Source: Burkholderiales bacterium
GTDB lineage: Bacteria > Pseudomonadota > Gammaproteobacteria > Burkholderiales > Burkholderiaceae_C
Direction of reading: 5' to 3'
Assembly (NCBI GenBank): GCA_016000265.1
Contig: JAECRL010000016.1
Location: 34,967 to 98,966 of the forward strand
DNA: 64,000 nt
Shown here: positions 31,370-40,418 of the stretch, in pieces
Position numbering within the stretch: position 1 is the first letter of the stretch
How the letters are laid out: every line of letters starts with the position of its first letter
Program-made: the position numbers and the translations under genes
Notes under the pieces: model-generated
Database searches by the model: none
What the model saw: only the letters and a program-made list of their open reading frames with translations
Told to the model about the DNA's origin: nothing

Positions 31370-32404
31370 ATGGCTGATTTCATCGACTCCGGCGACGCCG
31401 GCATGCCCCGCTACCGCAGCAGCGCTGCTGCACGCATGGTAAACATTCCGGTGGCCACCTTGCGCGTGTGGGAGCGGCGCTACAACGTGGTGGGGCCGAC
31501 CCAGGCACCGTCTGGCCACCGACTCTATTCCAGCCAGGACGTTCGTCGCCTGGTCCTCATCAAACAACTGGTCAACAAGGGCCACGCCATCGGCATGCTG
31601 GCCCGGGTGGACACCGCCCGCCTTCAGGACCTCGTCAGCGAGGCGGAGCTGACCGAAGCCACGCTGGTTCGCGGCGCGTCTCGCGGCCCTGTCTCTCCAA
31701 ACGTGACGGCGTCGCCCTCGGTTGACAGCGCCCGGCTGCTGATCGTGGGCAATGGCGCGGGTTCGCGCTGGTCCGACGCTTTGCACGGGCTGGAGGGCGT
31801 GCAGGTGGTGGGGGCGGTGGACGAGAGCGCGGTCTCCGAGCTGGCTCTGCAGCAGGTGCAGGCCGACATGGTGCTGGCCGACCTGGGATCGGTCCACATG
31901 GAGTCGGTGGACTGGCTCAGCCGGCTGGTGCGCACGGTGGGGGCCCGCCAGATGATCGTGATCTACGGCTTTGCCAACTCCCAGGTGGTGGAAGCGCTGC
32001 GCGCCCGCGCCGCGGTTTTGCGCCGCTCGCCGCTCAACCCCGATGAATTCCGCCACACGGTGCTGGACACGGTGCGCGGCTGGCGCAGCGTCAACCACGC
32101 CCTGCGCGCCGTGCCCGATCCCGCCCCACCGGCGCGTTTTGACAGCACGGACCTGATGACCCTCATCAGCGCCATGCCCAAGGTGGCGTGCGAGTGCCCC
32201 AAGCACATGGCCGACCTGATCACCATGCTGGGCCAGTTCGAGGCCTACAGCGCCGACTGCGAAAGCCGCCAGCCGGCCGACGTGGCCCTGCACGCCTACC
32301 TGTATCGGGTGGCAGGCCATGCACGCGCCCTCATGGAAGAGGCCCTGGCCACGGTCGCGCAGGCCGAAGGGGTGGCCGTGCCGGGCAGGCGGGTGGCGGC
32401 TTGA
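31370..32404 (+). CDS. MerR-family regulator, CarH/LitR/MlrA-like architecture
   Basis: A 344-residue regulator. The N-terminal MerR winged helix (PRYRSSAAARMVNIPVATLR, VWERRYNVVGPTQAPSGHRL, YSSQDVRRLVLIKQLVNKGH, 12-80) has the WERRYN form typical of the MlrA/CarH/LitR branch. Residues about 125-235 look like a Rossmann-type cobalamin-binding fold (LLIVGNGAGSRWSDALHGLE, VVGAVDE, ADMVLADLGS, MIVIYGF), but the ExxHxxW and DxHxxG B12 motifs are missing, so light sensing through B12 is doubtful. The gene is followed by an SDR whose start is six bases on or overlaps the stop. Divergent from HiPIP. Confidence 0.88.
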   Translation: MADFIDSGDAGMPRYRSSAAARMVNIPVATLRVWERRYNVVGPTQAPSGHRLYSSQDVRRLVLIKQLVNKGHAIGMLARVDTARLQDLVSEAELTEATLVRGASRGPVSPNVTASPSVDSARLLIVGNGAGSRWSDALHGLEGVQVVGAVDESAVSELALQQVQADMVLADLGSVHMESVDWLSRLVRTVGARQMIVIYGFANSQVVEALRARAAVLRRSPLNPDEFRHTVLDTVRGWRSVNHALRAVPDPAPPARFDSTDLMTLISAMPKVACECPKHMADLITMLGQFEAYSADCESRQPADVALHAYLYRVAGHARALMEEALATVAQAEGVAVPGRRVAA

Positions 32405-32409
32405 GCGCG

Positions 32410-33138
32410 GTGCCCGGCGACGAGCTGGGTTGGCTGGATGACGGCCTGGTCGTCGTCATCGGGGCGCGTGGCGGGCTGGGCGCGGCCTTCGTGCGGGCCT
32501 TGCGCTCGCGCACCGATGGCCCATGGGTGCTGGCACTGGGGCGGGGCAGCGAGCCTGCGCTCGATTTGCTGGACGAGGCGTCGATTGCTCAGGCTGCCGG
32601 ATGGGTTCAGTCGGAGCGGGACGCTCGCCAGCGGCCGGTGCGGTTGGTGATCGACGCGACCGGCTGGCTGCACGGCGATGGTCGCCTGCCTGAGAAGAGC
32701 TGGCGCCAACTGGACGCGGCTCACCTGGCGCACAACTTCGCGGTCAACGCCATCGGGCCGGCTTTGCTCATGAAGCACCTGCTGCCGCTTTTGCCCCGCC
32801 AAGGGCGTTCGGTCTTCGCCACGCTGTCGGCCAAGGTGGGCAGCATCGGCGACAACCAGCTGGGCGGCTGGTACGGCTACCGGGCGGCCAAGGCGGCGTT
32901 GAACCAGCTCGTGCGCACGGCGTCCATCGAGCTGGCCCGCAGTCACCCGCAGGCGGTCTGCGTGGCCGTGCACCCCGGCACCGTGGAGACGGCGCTGTCG
33001 GCCCCGTTTTCGCGCAGCGGCCTGACGGTGCGCCCACCCGACGAGGCCGCCGCCCGCCTGCTGGGCGTGGTGTCGCAGCTGATGCCCCAGCGCAGTGGCC
33101 GCCTCATCGACCACGGCGGGGAAGACCTGCCCTGGTGA
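32410..33138 (+). CDS. SDR-family oxidoreductase, C-factor-like
   Basis: A 242-residue short-chain dehydrogenase of the C-factor (CsgA-like) type. Cofactor motif VVVIGARGGLGAAFVRAL near the N-terminus, catalytic region LSAKVGSIGDN, GWYGYRAAKAALNQLVRT (Tyr-x3-Lys), and VAVHPGTVETALSAPF, with a C-terminal SGRLIDHGGEDLPW. GTG at 32410 is five bases after the MerR stop; a TTG at 32401 overlapping it (TTGA) is also possible, so it is certainly cotranscribed and probably translationally coupled. In related bacteria such MerR-SDR pairs sit near photolyase genes (recalled, not checked); none is present here. Confidence 0.88.
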   Translation: MPGDELGWLDDGLVVVIGARGGLGAAFVRALRSRTDGPWVLALGRGSEPALDLLDEASIAQAAGWVQSERDARQRPVRLVIDATGWLHGDGRLPEKSWRQLDAAHLAHNFAVNAIGPALLMKHLLPLLPRQGRSVFATLSAKVGSIGDNQLGGWYGYRAAKAALNQLVRTASIELARSHPQAVCVAVHPGTVETALSAPFSRSGLTVRPPDEAAARLLGVVSQLMPQRSGRLIDHGGEDLPW

Positions 33139-33250
33139 GGAGGGCCGTCGAAGCGGGCGACTCAGCGACCTAAAATGCCGGGTATTGCGCTCGCAGCCAG
33201 GTTCAGGCGTGTCGGGCATCGTGCCTCAGGCACGTTCCATCGTTCGCCCG

Positions 33251-34738
33251 ATGCTTTTCAACTCCTACGAATTCCTGTTCCTGTTTCTGCCGCTCACGCT
33301 GTTTGGATTTTTCAGCCTGAGCCGGATCAGTCAGGCGCATGCGGCGGGCTGGTTGGCGCTCACCTCGCTGCTGTTCTATGGCTTCTGGGATGCCACCTAC
33401 GTGTGGCTGCTGCTGGCTTCGATCACTTGCAACCATGGCTTTGGTCGCTGGATGAATCACGCCGAGGTGTCGGGGCGACCGATTCTCAAGCGGCGTTTGC
33501 TGCAGGGATCGATTGCAGCCAACCTGGCGTTACTGGCGTATTTTAAATACGCCAATTTTTTCATCGACAACGTCAATGCCGTGGCGGGGGCCCATTGGTC
33601 CTTGGAGGCCATCGTGTTGCCCATGGGGATTTCGTTTTTCACTTTCACGCAGATTGCCTTCCTCGTTGATACCCACCAAGGCAAGGTGCGCGAGTGCGAC
33701 TTCGTGCATTACGTGCTTTTCGTGACCTTCTTTCCTCACCTCATCGCAGGGCCCGTGCTGCATCACAAAGACATGATGCCGCAGTTCGCCAAGGCCATCA
33801 CCTACCGAGTGAACTGGCAGAACGTGGCAACCGGTTTGCTGTTGTTGACGCTGGGGCTGTGCAAAAAAACACTCTGGGCCGACTCTTTCGCCCCTTACGT
33901 CACGGGCATCTTTGATGCCGTTGGCGATGGCGCGAGCACACCTACCTTGCCCACGACCTACGAGGCCTGGGCGGGTGCTTTGGCCTACACACTGCAAATT
34001 TATTTCGATTTTTCCGGGTACACGGACATGGCGCTGGGCATTGCGCTCATGTTCAACATCCGTCTGCCTGTCAATTTCAATTCGCCCTATCAAGCCACGA
34101 ACATCATCGAGTTCTGGCGTCGCTGGCACATCACGCTCTCGACCTTCCTGCGTGACTACCTCTACATCCCGCTAGGCGGCAATCGCCACGGCGTGGCGCG
34201 TCGGCACGTGAACCTGTTGGCGACCATGTTGCTGGGCGGGCTGTGGCACGGCGCGGGCTGGACCTTCGTGATCTGGGGGGGGCTGCATGGGCTGTACCTT
34301 GTCGTCAATCACCTGTGGCAGTCGCTGCTGCGCCGTGGGCTGGTTGCCTGGCCGCCCGGCCTGCTGGGACGCCTGCTGGGTGTGGCGATCACGTTCGTGG
34401 CCGTCGTCACCGCGTGGGTGTTCTTTCGCGCCGACAGCGTGCCGCAGGCGCTGGTGCTCTTGAAGGCCATGTACTGCATCGAAGCCAGGTCTATTTCGTT
34501 CGAGGCGGTCACGCATGGGCACCTCATCGAGATCGTGTCGATGTCGGGCCGGGACCTCTCTCGGCTGATCCTGCTGGGCTTGCTCTGGGTGTGGTTGTTG
34601 CCCAACTCTGCGAACATGGTGTTCAGGGATCGCGGCGCGGCCCTCACCTGGGTTCAGTTGCTCGGTGTTTGCGCCTTGCTTTGCGTCGTCATCGATCGTT
34701 TCGGCAACTACAGCCCTTTCCTCTATTTCCAGTTCTGA
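33251..34738 (+). CDS. MBOAT-family O-acyltransferase (AlgI-like)
   Basis: A 495-residue integral membrane acetyltransferase. It starts MLFNSYEFLFLFLPLTLFGF, the standard AlgI/MBOAT N-terminus, and carries FNFPYQ-type and catalytic regions: WRRWHITLSTFLRDYLYIPL GGNR and the invariant His in LLGGLWHGAGWTFVIWGGLHG. Around ten membrane helices. It moves acetyl groups from the cytoplasm for O-acetylation of an extracellular polysaccharide. It is one base ahead of the SGNH-like gene, giving a two-gene acetylation module. Codon use is slightly more AT-rich than the neighbours (TTT, AAA runs), hinting at acquisition as a unit. Confidence 0.93.
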   Translation: MLFNSYEFLFLFLPLTLFGFFSLSRISQAHAAGWLALTSLLFYGFWDATYVWLLLASITCNHGFGRWMNHAEVSGRPILKRRLLQGSIAANLALLAYFKYANFFIDNVNAVAGAHWSLEAIVLPMGISFFTFTQIAFLVDTHQGKVRECDFVHYVLFVTFFPHLIAGPVLHHKDMMPQFAKAITYRVNWQNVATGLLLLTLGLCKKTLWADSFAPYVTGIFDAVGDGASTPTLPTTYEAWAGALAYTLQIYFDFSGYTDMALGIALMFNIRLPVNFNSPYQATNIIEFWRRWHITLSTFLRDYLYIPLGGNRHGVARRHVNLLATMLLGGLWHGAGWTFVIWGGLHGLYLVVNHLWQSLLRRGLVAWPPGLLGRLLGVAITFVAVVTAWVFFRADSVPQALVLLKAMYCIEARSISFEAVTHGHLIEIVSMSGRDLSRLILLGLLWVWLLPNSANMVFRDRGAALTWVQLLGVCALLCVVIDRFGNYSPFLYFQF

Positions 34739-34739
34739 C

Positions 34740-35747
34740 ATGCGTCGCGCCAGACTCTTTTCCCTTGTGGTTTTCGCGGCCTTGTTGAGCTACGGGGCGG
34801 TGGGTTATCACTTCTTGCCGCTGGCAGCTTTCGAAGGCGATTTGACCCGCATGTCTATGCTGCCTGAGAGTCAATTCGGCTGGACTCAGGCGCAGCCGGC
34901 CATCGAGCCGAAGTGGATGGAGCAAGCCAGCTTGGCCGACGCCGATGTGATGGTCATCGGCGACAGTTTCTCCACCGGCCGCGTCTGGCAGACCGTGCTG
35001 ACCCGCGAGGGCCTGCGTGTGCGAACCGAGCACTGGGACAACTTGCGCGCCATTTGCGCCGACCTGGGCGCCAGATTGAGGGCGCAGGGCTTCAGGGGCC
35101 GCCAAGTGGTGCTGCAGATCGTTGAGCGCAACCTGGAGCGCGCCGTCAGGGAGTCGATGCAGTGTGTGCAGACGAGGTACCGCCACAAGCACAGCGTCGA
35201 TGGGCCGCAGCCCGTGCCCACGCAGCAGTTCGAGCCGGATCGGGTAGATCGTTCCGGGCGGATGTCGGTGGGGTTGCGCACGCAGTTCAATGCGCTCATG
35301 CACGAGCGCCTCTCGGCGGCAACCGATTTCCGCGACTGGCAGGTCACAGCCGAGGTGAGGGTTGCGCGGGTGCCTCGCGGCTGCGACTGGTTCAGCCACC
35401 GCCGTTGCCAGGATGCTCTCTTCCTCATCGAGGACCGGCTTGAGGACCTGCCTGAATCGGTGGTCGATGACATGGCTGCATTGACCCAGCGCTTGAGCGC
35501 CCAAAGTGGGCTGTGGGTCACCTGGGTGGTGGTGCCCAACAAGACCACGGCCTACCTGCAGCCTGACAAACGATTTTGGGATCAGGCCGAAGCCCGACTG
35601 GGGGCGCCCAACCTGCTGCGCGTTGTGCGCCGAGCCATCCAAGAGCCCACCATGGACATCTACCTGGGCAACAACACGCATTTCTCCACGGCTGGCTACC
35701 TGCTGATGGGACAGGCGGTCCAAGGTGCCCTGCGTCGCAGGCCCTGA
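34740..35747 (+). CDS. AlgJ/AlgX-like SGNH-type acetyltransferase partner
   Basis: A 335-residue periplasmic, membrane-anchored protein: N-terminal anchor (LFSLVVFAALLSYGAVGYHF), SGNH block I DVMVIGDSFSTGRVW (Ser nucleophile), and the C-terminal catalytic DxxH-like region DIYLGNNTHFSTAGYLLMGQ. The last third resembles AlgJ/AlgX proteins that transfer the acetyl group to the polymer. The start ATG is one base after the stop of the MBOAT gene, so the two are translationally linked and act together: MBOAT exports acetyl, this protein places it on the glycan. The polymer is not identified; no polysaccharide synthase is in the window. Confidence 0.82.
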   Translation: MRRARLFSLVVFAALLSYGAVGYHFLPLAAFEGDLTRMSMLPESQFGWTQAQPAIEPKWMEQASLADADVMVIGDSFSTGRVWQTVLTREGLRVRTEHWDNLRAICADLGARLRAQGFRGRQVVLQIVERNLERAVRESMQCVQTRYRHKHSVDGPQPVPTQQFEPDRVDRSGRMSVGLRTQFNALMHERLSAATDFRDWQVTAEVRVARVPRGCDWFSHRRCQDALFLIEDRLEDLPESVVDDMAALTQRLSAQSGLWVTWVVVPNKTTAYLQPDKRFWDQAEARLGAPNLLRVVRRAIQEPTMDIYLGNNTHFSTAGYLLMGQAVQGALRRRP

Positions 35748-35771
35748 GTGTGCCCAGCCGGCGGCACTGCC

Positions 35772-37652
35772 TCATGTTAAGACCGTGCTTTTGCCCTCGT
35801 CTGCCATCGGCTCATCGTCCTCCACCAGGAAGCCGCCGCTTTGGTGCGCCCACAGGCGCGCGTACAAGCCGCCTTTCGACAGCAACGTGGCGTGGTCGCC
35901 TTCTTCGACGATGCGGCCGTGGTCCATCACGATGAGGCGGTCCATGGCGGCGATGGTGGACAGGCGGTGCGCCACGGCCACCACGGTCTTGCCCTCCATC
36001 AGCTTGTAGAGGCTGCTCTGGATGGCGGCCTCGACCTCGGAGTCGAGCGCGCTGGTGGCCTCGTCCAGCAAGAGGATGGGCGCGTCCTTGAGCATGACCC
36101 GCGCGATGGCGATGCGCTGGCGCTGTCCGCCCGAGAGCTTGACACCGCGCTCGCCCACGTGCGCCTCGAAGGCCTTGCGGCCGTGCGGATCAGACAGGGT
36201 CTGGATGAAGTCGGTGGCCTCGGCGCGTTCGGCGGCGTGGACCATGTCGGCGTCCGAGGCGTCGGGGCGGCCGTAGAGGATGTTGTCGCGCACCGAGCGG
36301 TGCAGCAGCGAGGTGTCCTGCGTGACCATGCCGACCTGGGCGCGCACGCTGTCTTGCTGCACCTCGGAGATGTCCTGGCCGTCGATGAGCACGCGCCCCG
36401 ACTCGACGTCGTAGAAGCGCAGCAGCAGGTTGAGGATGGTGGTCTTGCCCGCGCCGGAGCGACCCACCAGGCCGATCTTCTCGCCGGGGCGGATGTGCAG
36501 GCTCAGCCCGTCGATGATGGCGCGCTGGCCACCGTACGCAAAGCGCACGTTGTCGAAGCGGACCTCGCCTTGCTGCACGCGCAGGGCGGGGGCCTGTGGC
36601 CGGTCGACCACCGCGTGCGGGCGCGACAGGGTGTTGATGCCGTCTTGCACCGTGCCGATGTGCTCGAACAGCGCCGCCATCTCCCACATCATCCAGTGCG
36701 AGATGCCATTGAGGCGCAGCGCCATGGCCGTGGCCGCGGCCACCGCGCCGATGCCGACCTGGTTTTGCGTCCACAGCCACAGCGACACGCCCGTGGTGGA
36801 CACGATCAGCAGCATGCTCAGCGTGTGGTTGACGACCTCGAAGCCGCTGACCAGGCGCATCTGCCGGTGCACCGTGAGCATGAAATCCTGCATGGCCGAG
36901 CGGGCGTAGCCGGCCTCGCGGTTGGCGTGCGAGAACAGCTTGACCGTGGCGATGTTGGTGTAGGCGTCGGTGATGCGCCCGGTCATGAGCGAGCGGGCGT
37001 CGGCCTGGTTGCGCGCGCTGGCGCTCAGGCGCGGCACGAACCACCACACGGCCAGGCCATACAACACCAGCCAGCCGATGAAGGGCGCCAGCAGCCAGGC
37101 GTCGAAGCCGCCCACCACCGCCGTCATGGTGACGAAGTAGATGGTGACGAAGACGAGGATGTCGCCCACGATGAAGCAGGTGTCGCGCACGGCCAGCGCC
37201 GTCTGCATGACCTTGGTGGCCACGCGGCCGGCGAACTCATCCTGGTAGAAGCCCATGCTCTGGCTGAGCATGAGTCGGTGGAAGGTCCAGCGCAGGCGCA
37301 TGGGGAAGTTGCCCGCCAGCGTCTGGTGTTTGAGCAGGGTCTGCAGCCACACCAGCAGCGGGCTGAGCAGCAAGATGGCGCCCAGCCACATGAGCTGGGT
37401 GCTGGATCGCTGCCACAGTTGCTCGCGCGGGATCTGGCTCAGCCAGTCCACGATGCTGCCCAGCATGCTGAACAAAAGCGCCTCGAAGGCGCCGATGCTG
37501 GCGGTGAGCAGCGTCATGCCCAGCAGGTAGGGGCGCATGCCGCGCGTGCCGGCCCAGATGAAGGCGAAGAAGCCTTTGGGTGGCGCCTTGGTGGGCGTCG
37601 TGGGGGACGCTTCAGGGTAAGGGTCGATCCGTTTTTCGAACCAGCTCAGCAC
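35772..37652 (-). CDS. ABC exporter, fused permease-ATPase (MsbA-like)
   Basis: A 626-residue half-transporter that should homodimerise in the inner membrane. Six membrane helices lie in residues 40-320, with the ABC exporter core from about 370: Walker A GRSGAGKTT, signature LSGGQRQRIAIARV, Walker B ILLLDEATSALDS, switch His in AHRLSTI. The substrate is not evident; the membrane part resembles multidrug/lipid exporters such as MsbA and YheI rather than a peptide exporter with a C39 domain. Convergent with the SGNH gene. Confidence 0.92.
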   Translation of the reverse strand: MLSWFEKRIDPYPEASPTTPTKAPPKGFFAFIWAGTRGMRPYLLGMTLLTASIGAFEALLFSMLGSIVDWLSQIPREQLWQRSSTQLMWLGAILLLSPLLVWLQTLLKHQTLAGNFPMRLRWTFHRLMLSQSMGFYQDEFAGRVATKVMQTALAVRDTCFIVGDILVFVTIYFVTMTAVVGGFDAWLLAPFIGWLVLYGLAVWWFVPRLSASARNQADARSLMTGRITDAYTNIATVKLFSHANREAGYARSAMQDFMLTVHRQMRLVSGFEVVNHTLSMLLIVSTTGVSLWLWTQNQVGIGAVAAATAMALRLNGISHWMMWEMAALFEHIGTVQDGINTLSRPHAVVDRPQAPALRVQQGEVRFDNVRFAYGGQRAIIDGLSLHIRPGEKIGLVGRSGAGKTTILNLLLRFYDVESGRVLIDGQDISEVQQDSVRAQVGMVTQDTSLLHRSVRDNILYGRPDASDADMVHAAERAEATDFIQTLSDPHGRKAFEAHVGERGVKLSGGQRQRIAIARVMLKDAPILLLDEATSALDSEVEAAIQSSLYKLMEGKTVVAVAHRLSTIAAMDRLIVMDHGRIVEEGDHATLLSKGGLYARLWAHQSGGFLVEDDEPMADEGKSTVLT

Positions 37653-37734
37653 AGGGGGCTCCGCCTTTTTGCGTGGAACCCGCCAGGGTAACGCGTTTGG
37701 GGTGAAGCCGCTGGAGCAGGGCCTCCCCCGGGCC

Positions 37735-38649
37735 TCAATACAACTCGGGCACGAACATCGAGGCCGGCACGGGGTTGCGGATGTAGTCCTCGCGCCGCTC
37801 TCGCGGGGGCAGGTGCACCGGCTCGTGCTGAACCTCGTGGTAGTCGAACTGCGCGAGCAGGTGGTGCATGCAGTTCAGGCGGGCGCGCTTCTTGTCCACG
37901 GCCTGCACCACCCACCAGGGTGCTTCGGGGATGTGCGTGCGCTCCAGCATCACCTCCTTGGCGCGGGTGTAGTCCTCCCAGCGGCGGCGGCTCTCCAGGT
38001 CCATCGGGCTGAGCTTCCACTGTTTGAGCGGGTCGTGGATGCGGGCCAGGAAGCGCGCGCTTTGCTCTTCATCGGAGATGGAGAACCAGTACTTGATGAC
38101 GCGGATGCCGCTGCGCACCAGCATCTTTTCGAACTCGGGCACGGAGCGGAAGAACTCCTCGAGGTCCTCGTCGGAGCAAAAGCCCATGACGCGCTCGACG
38201 CCGGCGCGGTTGTACCAGCTGCGGTCGAACAGCACGATCTCGCCGGCCGCCGGCAGGTGGCTCACGAAGCGCTGGAAGTACCACTGGGTTTTTTCGCGGT
38301 CGTTGGGCGCGGGCAGGGCGGCCACGCGGCACACGCGCGGGTTCAGGCGCTGGGTGATGCGCTTGATGGCGCCGCCCTTGCCGGCCGCGTCTCGGCCTTC
38401 GAAGAGCACCACGATGCGCTCGCCGGTGTGCACCACCCAGTCCTGCAGCTTGACCAGCTCGCCTTGCAGTCGGAACAGCTCGCGGAAGTAGACGCGCCGG
38501 GCGTCGCGGGCTTCGTCGCTCTGCCCGGCGGGGCCGTCGAGGATGCGGTCGTCGACTTCGAGCTCCAGCTCCTCGTCGTAGCTGTCGATCACGTCGTCCT
38601 GCAGGCGACGCAGCATGTCGGCGTCAAGCGGGTTGGAGGGGGCGGCCAT
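37735..38649 (-). CDS. ppk2: Polyphosphate kinase 2
   Basis: A 304-residue PPK2 that phosphorylates nucleoside diphosphates (or monophosphates) from polyphosphate. P-loop GRDAAGKGG (85-93), Walker B DRSWYNRAGVE (142-152), lid-type KYWFSISDEEQSARF and C-terminal WEDYTRAKEVMLERT are all intact. The length and single domain fit the class I type preferring ADP/GDP. Divergent from the acyltransferase gene; no ppk1 or ppx is nearby. Confidence 0.95.
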   Translation of the reverse strand: MAAPSNPLDADMLRRLQDDVIDSYDEELELEVDDRILDGPAGQSDEARDARRVYFRELFRLQGELVKLQDWVVHTGERIVVLFEGRDAAGKGGAIKRITQRLNPRVCRVAALPAPNDREKTQWYFQRFVSHLPAAGEIVLFDRSWYNRAGVERVMGFCSDEDLEEFFRSVPEFEKMLVRSGIRVIKYWFSISDEEQSARFLARIHDPLKQWKLSPMDLESRRRWEDYTRAKEVMLERTHIPEAPWWVVQAVDKKRARLNCMHHLLAQFDYHEVQHEPVHLPPRERREDYIRNPVPASMFVPELY

Positions 38650-38720
38650 GGTGCGGGGCTGAAGTCAAAAGGACCATGGTGACCCGTTTGTGTGTCATTT
38701 TGATGAGCGGAGGCACATTG

Positions 38721-38750
38721 CTGCACACCTGTGCAGTTGAGGGTGATAAT
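38721..38750 (+). promoter_or_regulatory. Promoter with palindrome over the -35 region of the acyltransferase gene
   Basis: Perfect dyad CTGCACA-CC-TGTGCAG at 38721-38736, followed by GATAAT at 38745-38750. TGCACA (38722-38727) can serve as the -35 with a 17-base spacer to GATAAT. A repressor bound at the dyad would block this promoter. Confidence 0.45.
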
Positions 38751-38791
38751 CCGCCTTTGCCGAACCCATCGGGCCCCGTGCCCGCGCACCC

Positions 38792-39673
38792 ATGACCCAA
38801 GCGATCGTGTCCTTCGTCAAAGCCAGCGTGACCGGCGTCACCCTGATGGTCAACACCGTGCTGGGCTTCACCTGCATGATCCCGTTTGCGCTGGCCAAAC
38901 TGCTGCTGCCGTTCCGCTGGGTGCGCCACATCTGCGACACGGCGCTCAACGCCATCGCCGAGACCTGGATCGGCGTGAACTGCGTGTGGATGAAGCTGGT
39001 GGGGCGCACGCGTTGGGACGTCTCGGGGCTGGAGGGCCTGCAGCGCAAGGGCTGGTACCTGGTGAGCAGCAACCACCAGAGCTGGGTCGACATCCTGGTG
39101 CTGCAGTGGGTGTTCAACCGGCGCATCCCGCTGCTGAAGTTCTTCATCAAGCACGAGTTGATCTACGTGCCCATCATCGGCCTGGCCTGGTGGGCGCTGG
39201 ACTTTCCGTTCATGAAGCGTCGCGGCGGTGGCTCGGCCCAGAAGGACCTGGAGACCGCGCGCAAGGCCTGCGAGAAGTTCAAGGTGATCCCGACGTCGGT
39301 GATCAGCTTCATGGAGGGCACGCGCTTCACGCCGCACAAGCACGATCAGCAGAACTCGCCCTACACCCACCTGCTCAAGCCCAAGACGGGCGGGGTGGGC
39401 ATGGCCCTGGAGACCATGGGCGAGTTGTTCGACTCGATGGTGGACGTGACCATCGTCTACCCCGGCGGCGTGCCCACGTTCATGGACCTGCTGGCCGGTC
39501 GCATCGACGACGTCGTGGTCACGGTGCGTCAGGTGCCCATCCCCAAGGGGTTGCTGGTCAACGCCCAGGGCAAGGCGGCCGACCGCTCGACGCTTCAGGC
39601 CTGGATCAACGGCGTCTGGCAAGCCAAGGACGCCGAGATCAGCCAGCTCACGGCTTCGGTGCGCTCGCGCTGA
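38792..39673 (+). CDS. 1-acyl-glycerol-3-phosphate-type acyltransferase (YihG-like)
   Basis: A 293-residue inner-membrane-associated LPLAT acyltransferase. Catalytic HX4D is NHQSWVD; the substrate-binding FMEGTRFTPHK and GGVP segments follow; two N-terminal hydrophobic stretches anchor it. The overall pattern matches YihG-type acyltransferases, which add a second acyl chain in phospholipid synthesis. Its 3' end overlaps the convergent hypothetical gene by 26 bases. Confidence 0.92.
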   Translation: MTQAIVSFVKASVTGVTLMVNTVLGFTCMIPFALAKLLLPFRWVRHICDTALNAIAETWIGVNCVWMKLVGRTRWDVSGLEGLQRKGWYLVSSNHQSWVDILVLQWVFNRRIPLLKFFIKHELIYVPIIGLAWWALDFPFMKRRGGGSAQKDLETARKACEKFKVIPTSVISFMEGTRFTPHKHDQQNSPYTHLLKPKTGGVGMALETMGELFDSMVDVTIVYPGGVPTFMDLLAGRIDDVVVTVRQVPIPKGLLVNAQGKAADRSTLQAWINGVWQAKDAEISQLTASVRSR

Positions 39674-40418
39674 GCGGCGGGGTGGCCTGGGGGGGCGCCT
39701 GACTGGCGGCCAGTGCCGCCTCCAGGGGCAACTGCACCCGCTTGAATTCGGCGGGCGCCACGTACTGCAGCAGCTCCTTGCCCTCGCTGTCGAGGACCAC
39801 GTCCAGGCCCTTGTCGGGGTAGAGGAAGTGCTCGAGGTGGCCGTTGCTCTGGAGACGGCGCGCCGGTTGGCCGAAGCGCGCGACGATGGCTTCGGCGTCC
39901 AGTCGCGCGGCCGGGATGAAGCTCACCGCGGTCAGCGGGGCGGCCAGGGCGGCTTGTTCGTCTTCGGGCTGCAGCGTGTGCTTGCGCGTGGTGCTCTCCA
40001 TGAAGTCGACCTTGACGGCGCGTTCGCGCATGGCCCGGATGACCTCGGCTGGCAGGCGCGCTGTGACCACCATCTTGCCGCTGACGAAGCCGGCCTGGGC
40101 CGGGTCGACGAAGGCTTCGAGCGAGCCGTTTTCGCCCGGCGCGGCGATGATGGCGATCTGCACGTCGGGGCCCCACAGGCGGCGCACGTCGGCCAGGGTG
40201 CTGGACTGGGCCTCGCTGCCCAGGCTCAGTCCCATGACGCGGCTGCTGCCATCGGGCTGGATGTCGATCTGCCAGGGCAGGCCGATGCCGCCGCCTGGGG
40301 CCTTGCCTTGTGGATCGGCTGCGCTGGAGGTGCGGGCCATGTCGCCCCCGACCACGATGGCGGTGCCCGCGAGCAGGGCGGCGACCACGAGGCCGGCGAT
40401 GAGGGTGAGCTGTTTCAT
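39648..40418 (-). CDS. Exported protein of unknown function
   Basis: A 256-residue protein I do not recognise. It has an N-terminal signal anchor (LTLIAGLVVAALLAGTAIVV), a Gly/Ser-rich stretch, and a soluble alpha/beta body with SFIPAARLDAEAIVARFGQP and LEHFLYPDKGLDVVLDSEGK that looks like a periplasmic lipid- or metal-neutral fold, ending in a Pro/Ala-rich tail. Its ATG overlaps the class II aldolase stop (ATGA), so the two are translationally coupled. Confidence 0.75.
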   Translation of the reverse strand: MKQLTLIAGLVVAALLAGTAIVVGGDMARTSSAADPQGKAPGGGIGLPWQIDIQPDGSSRVMGLSLGSEAQSSTLADVRRLWGPDVQIAIIAAPGENGSLEAFVDPAQAGFVSGKMVVTARLPAEVIRAMRERAVKVDFMESTTRKHTLQPEDEQAALAAPLTAVSFIPAARLDAEAIVARFGQPARRLQSNGHLEHFLYPDKGLDVVLDSEGKELLQYVAPAEFKRVQLPLEAALAASQAPPQATPPLSASAPKP

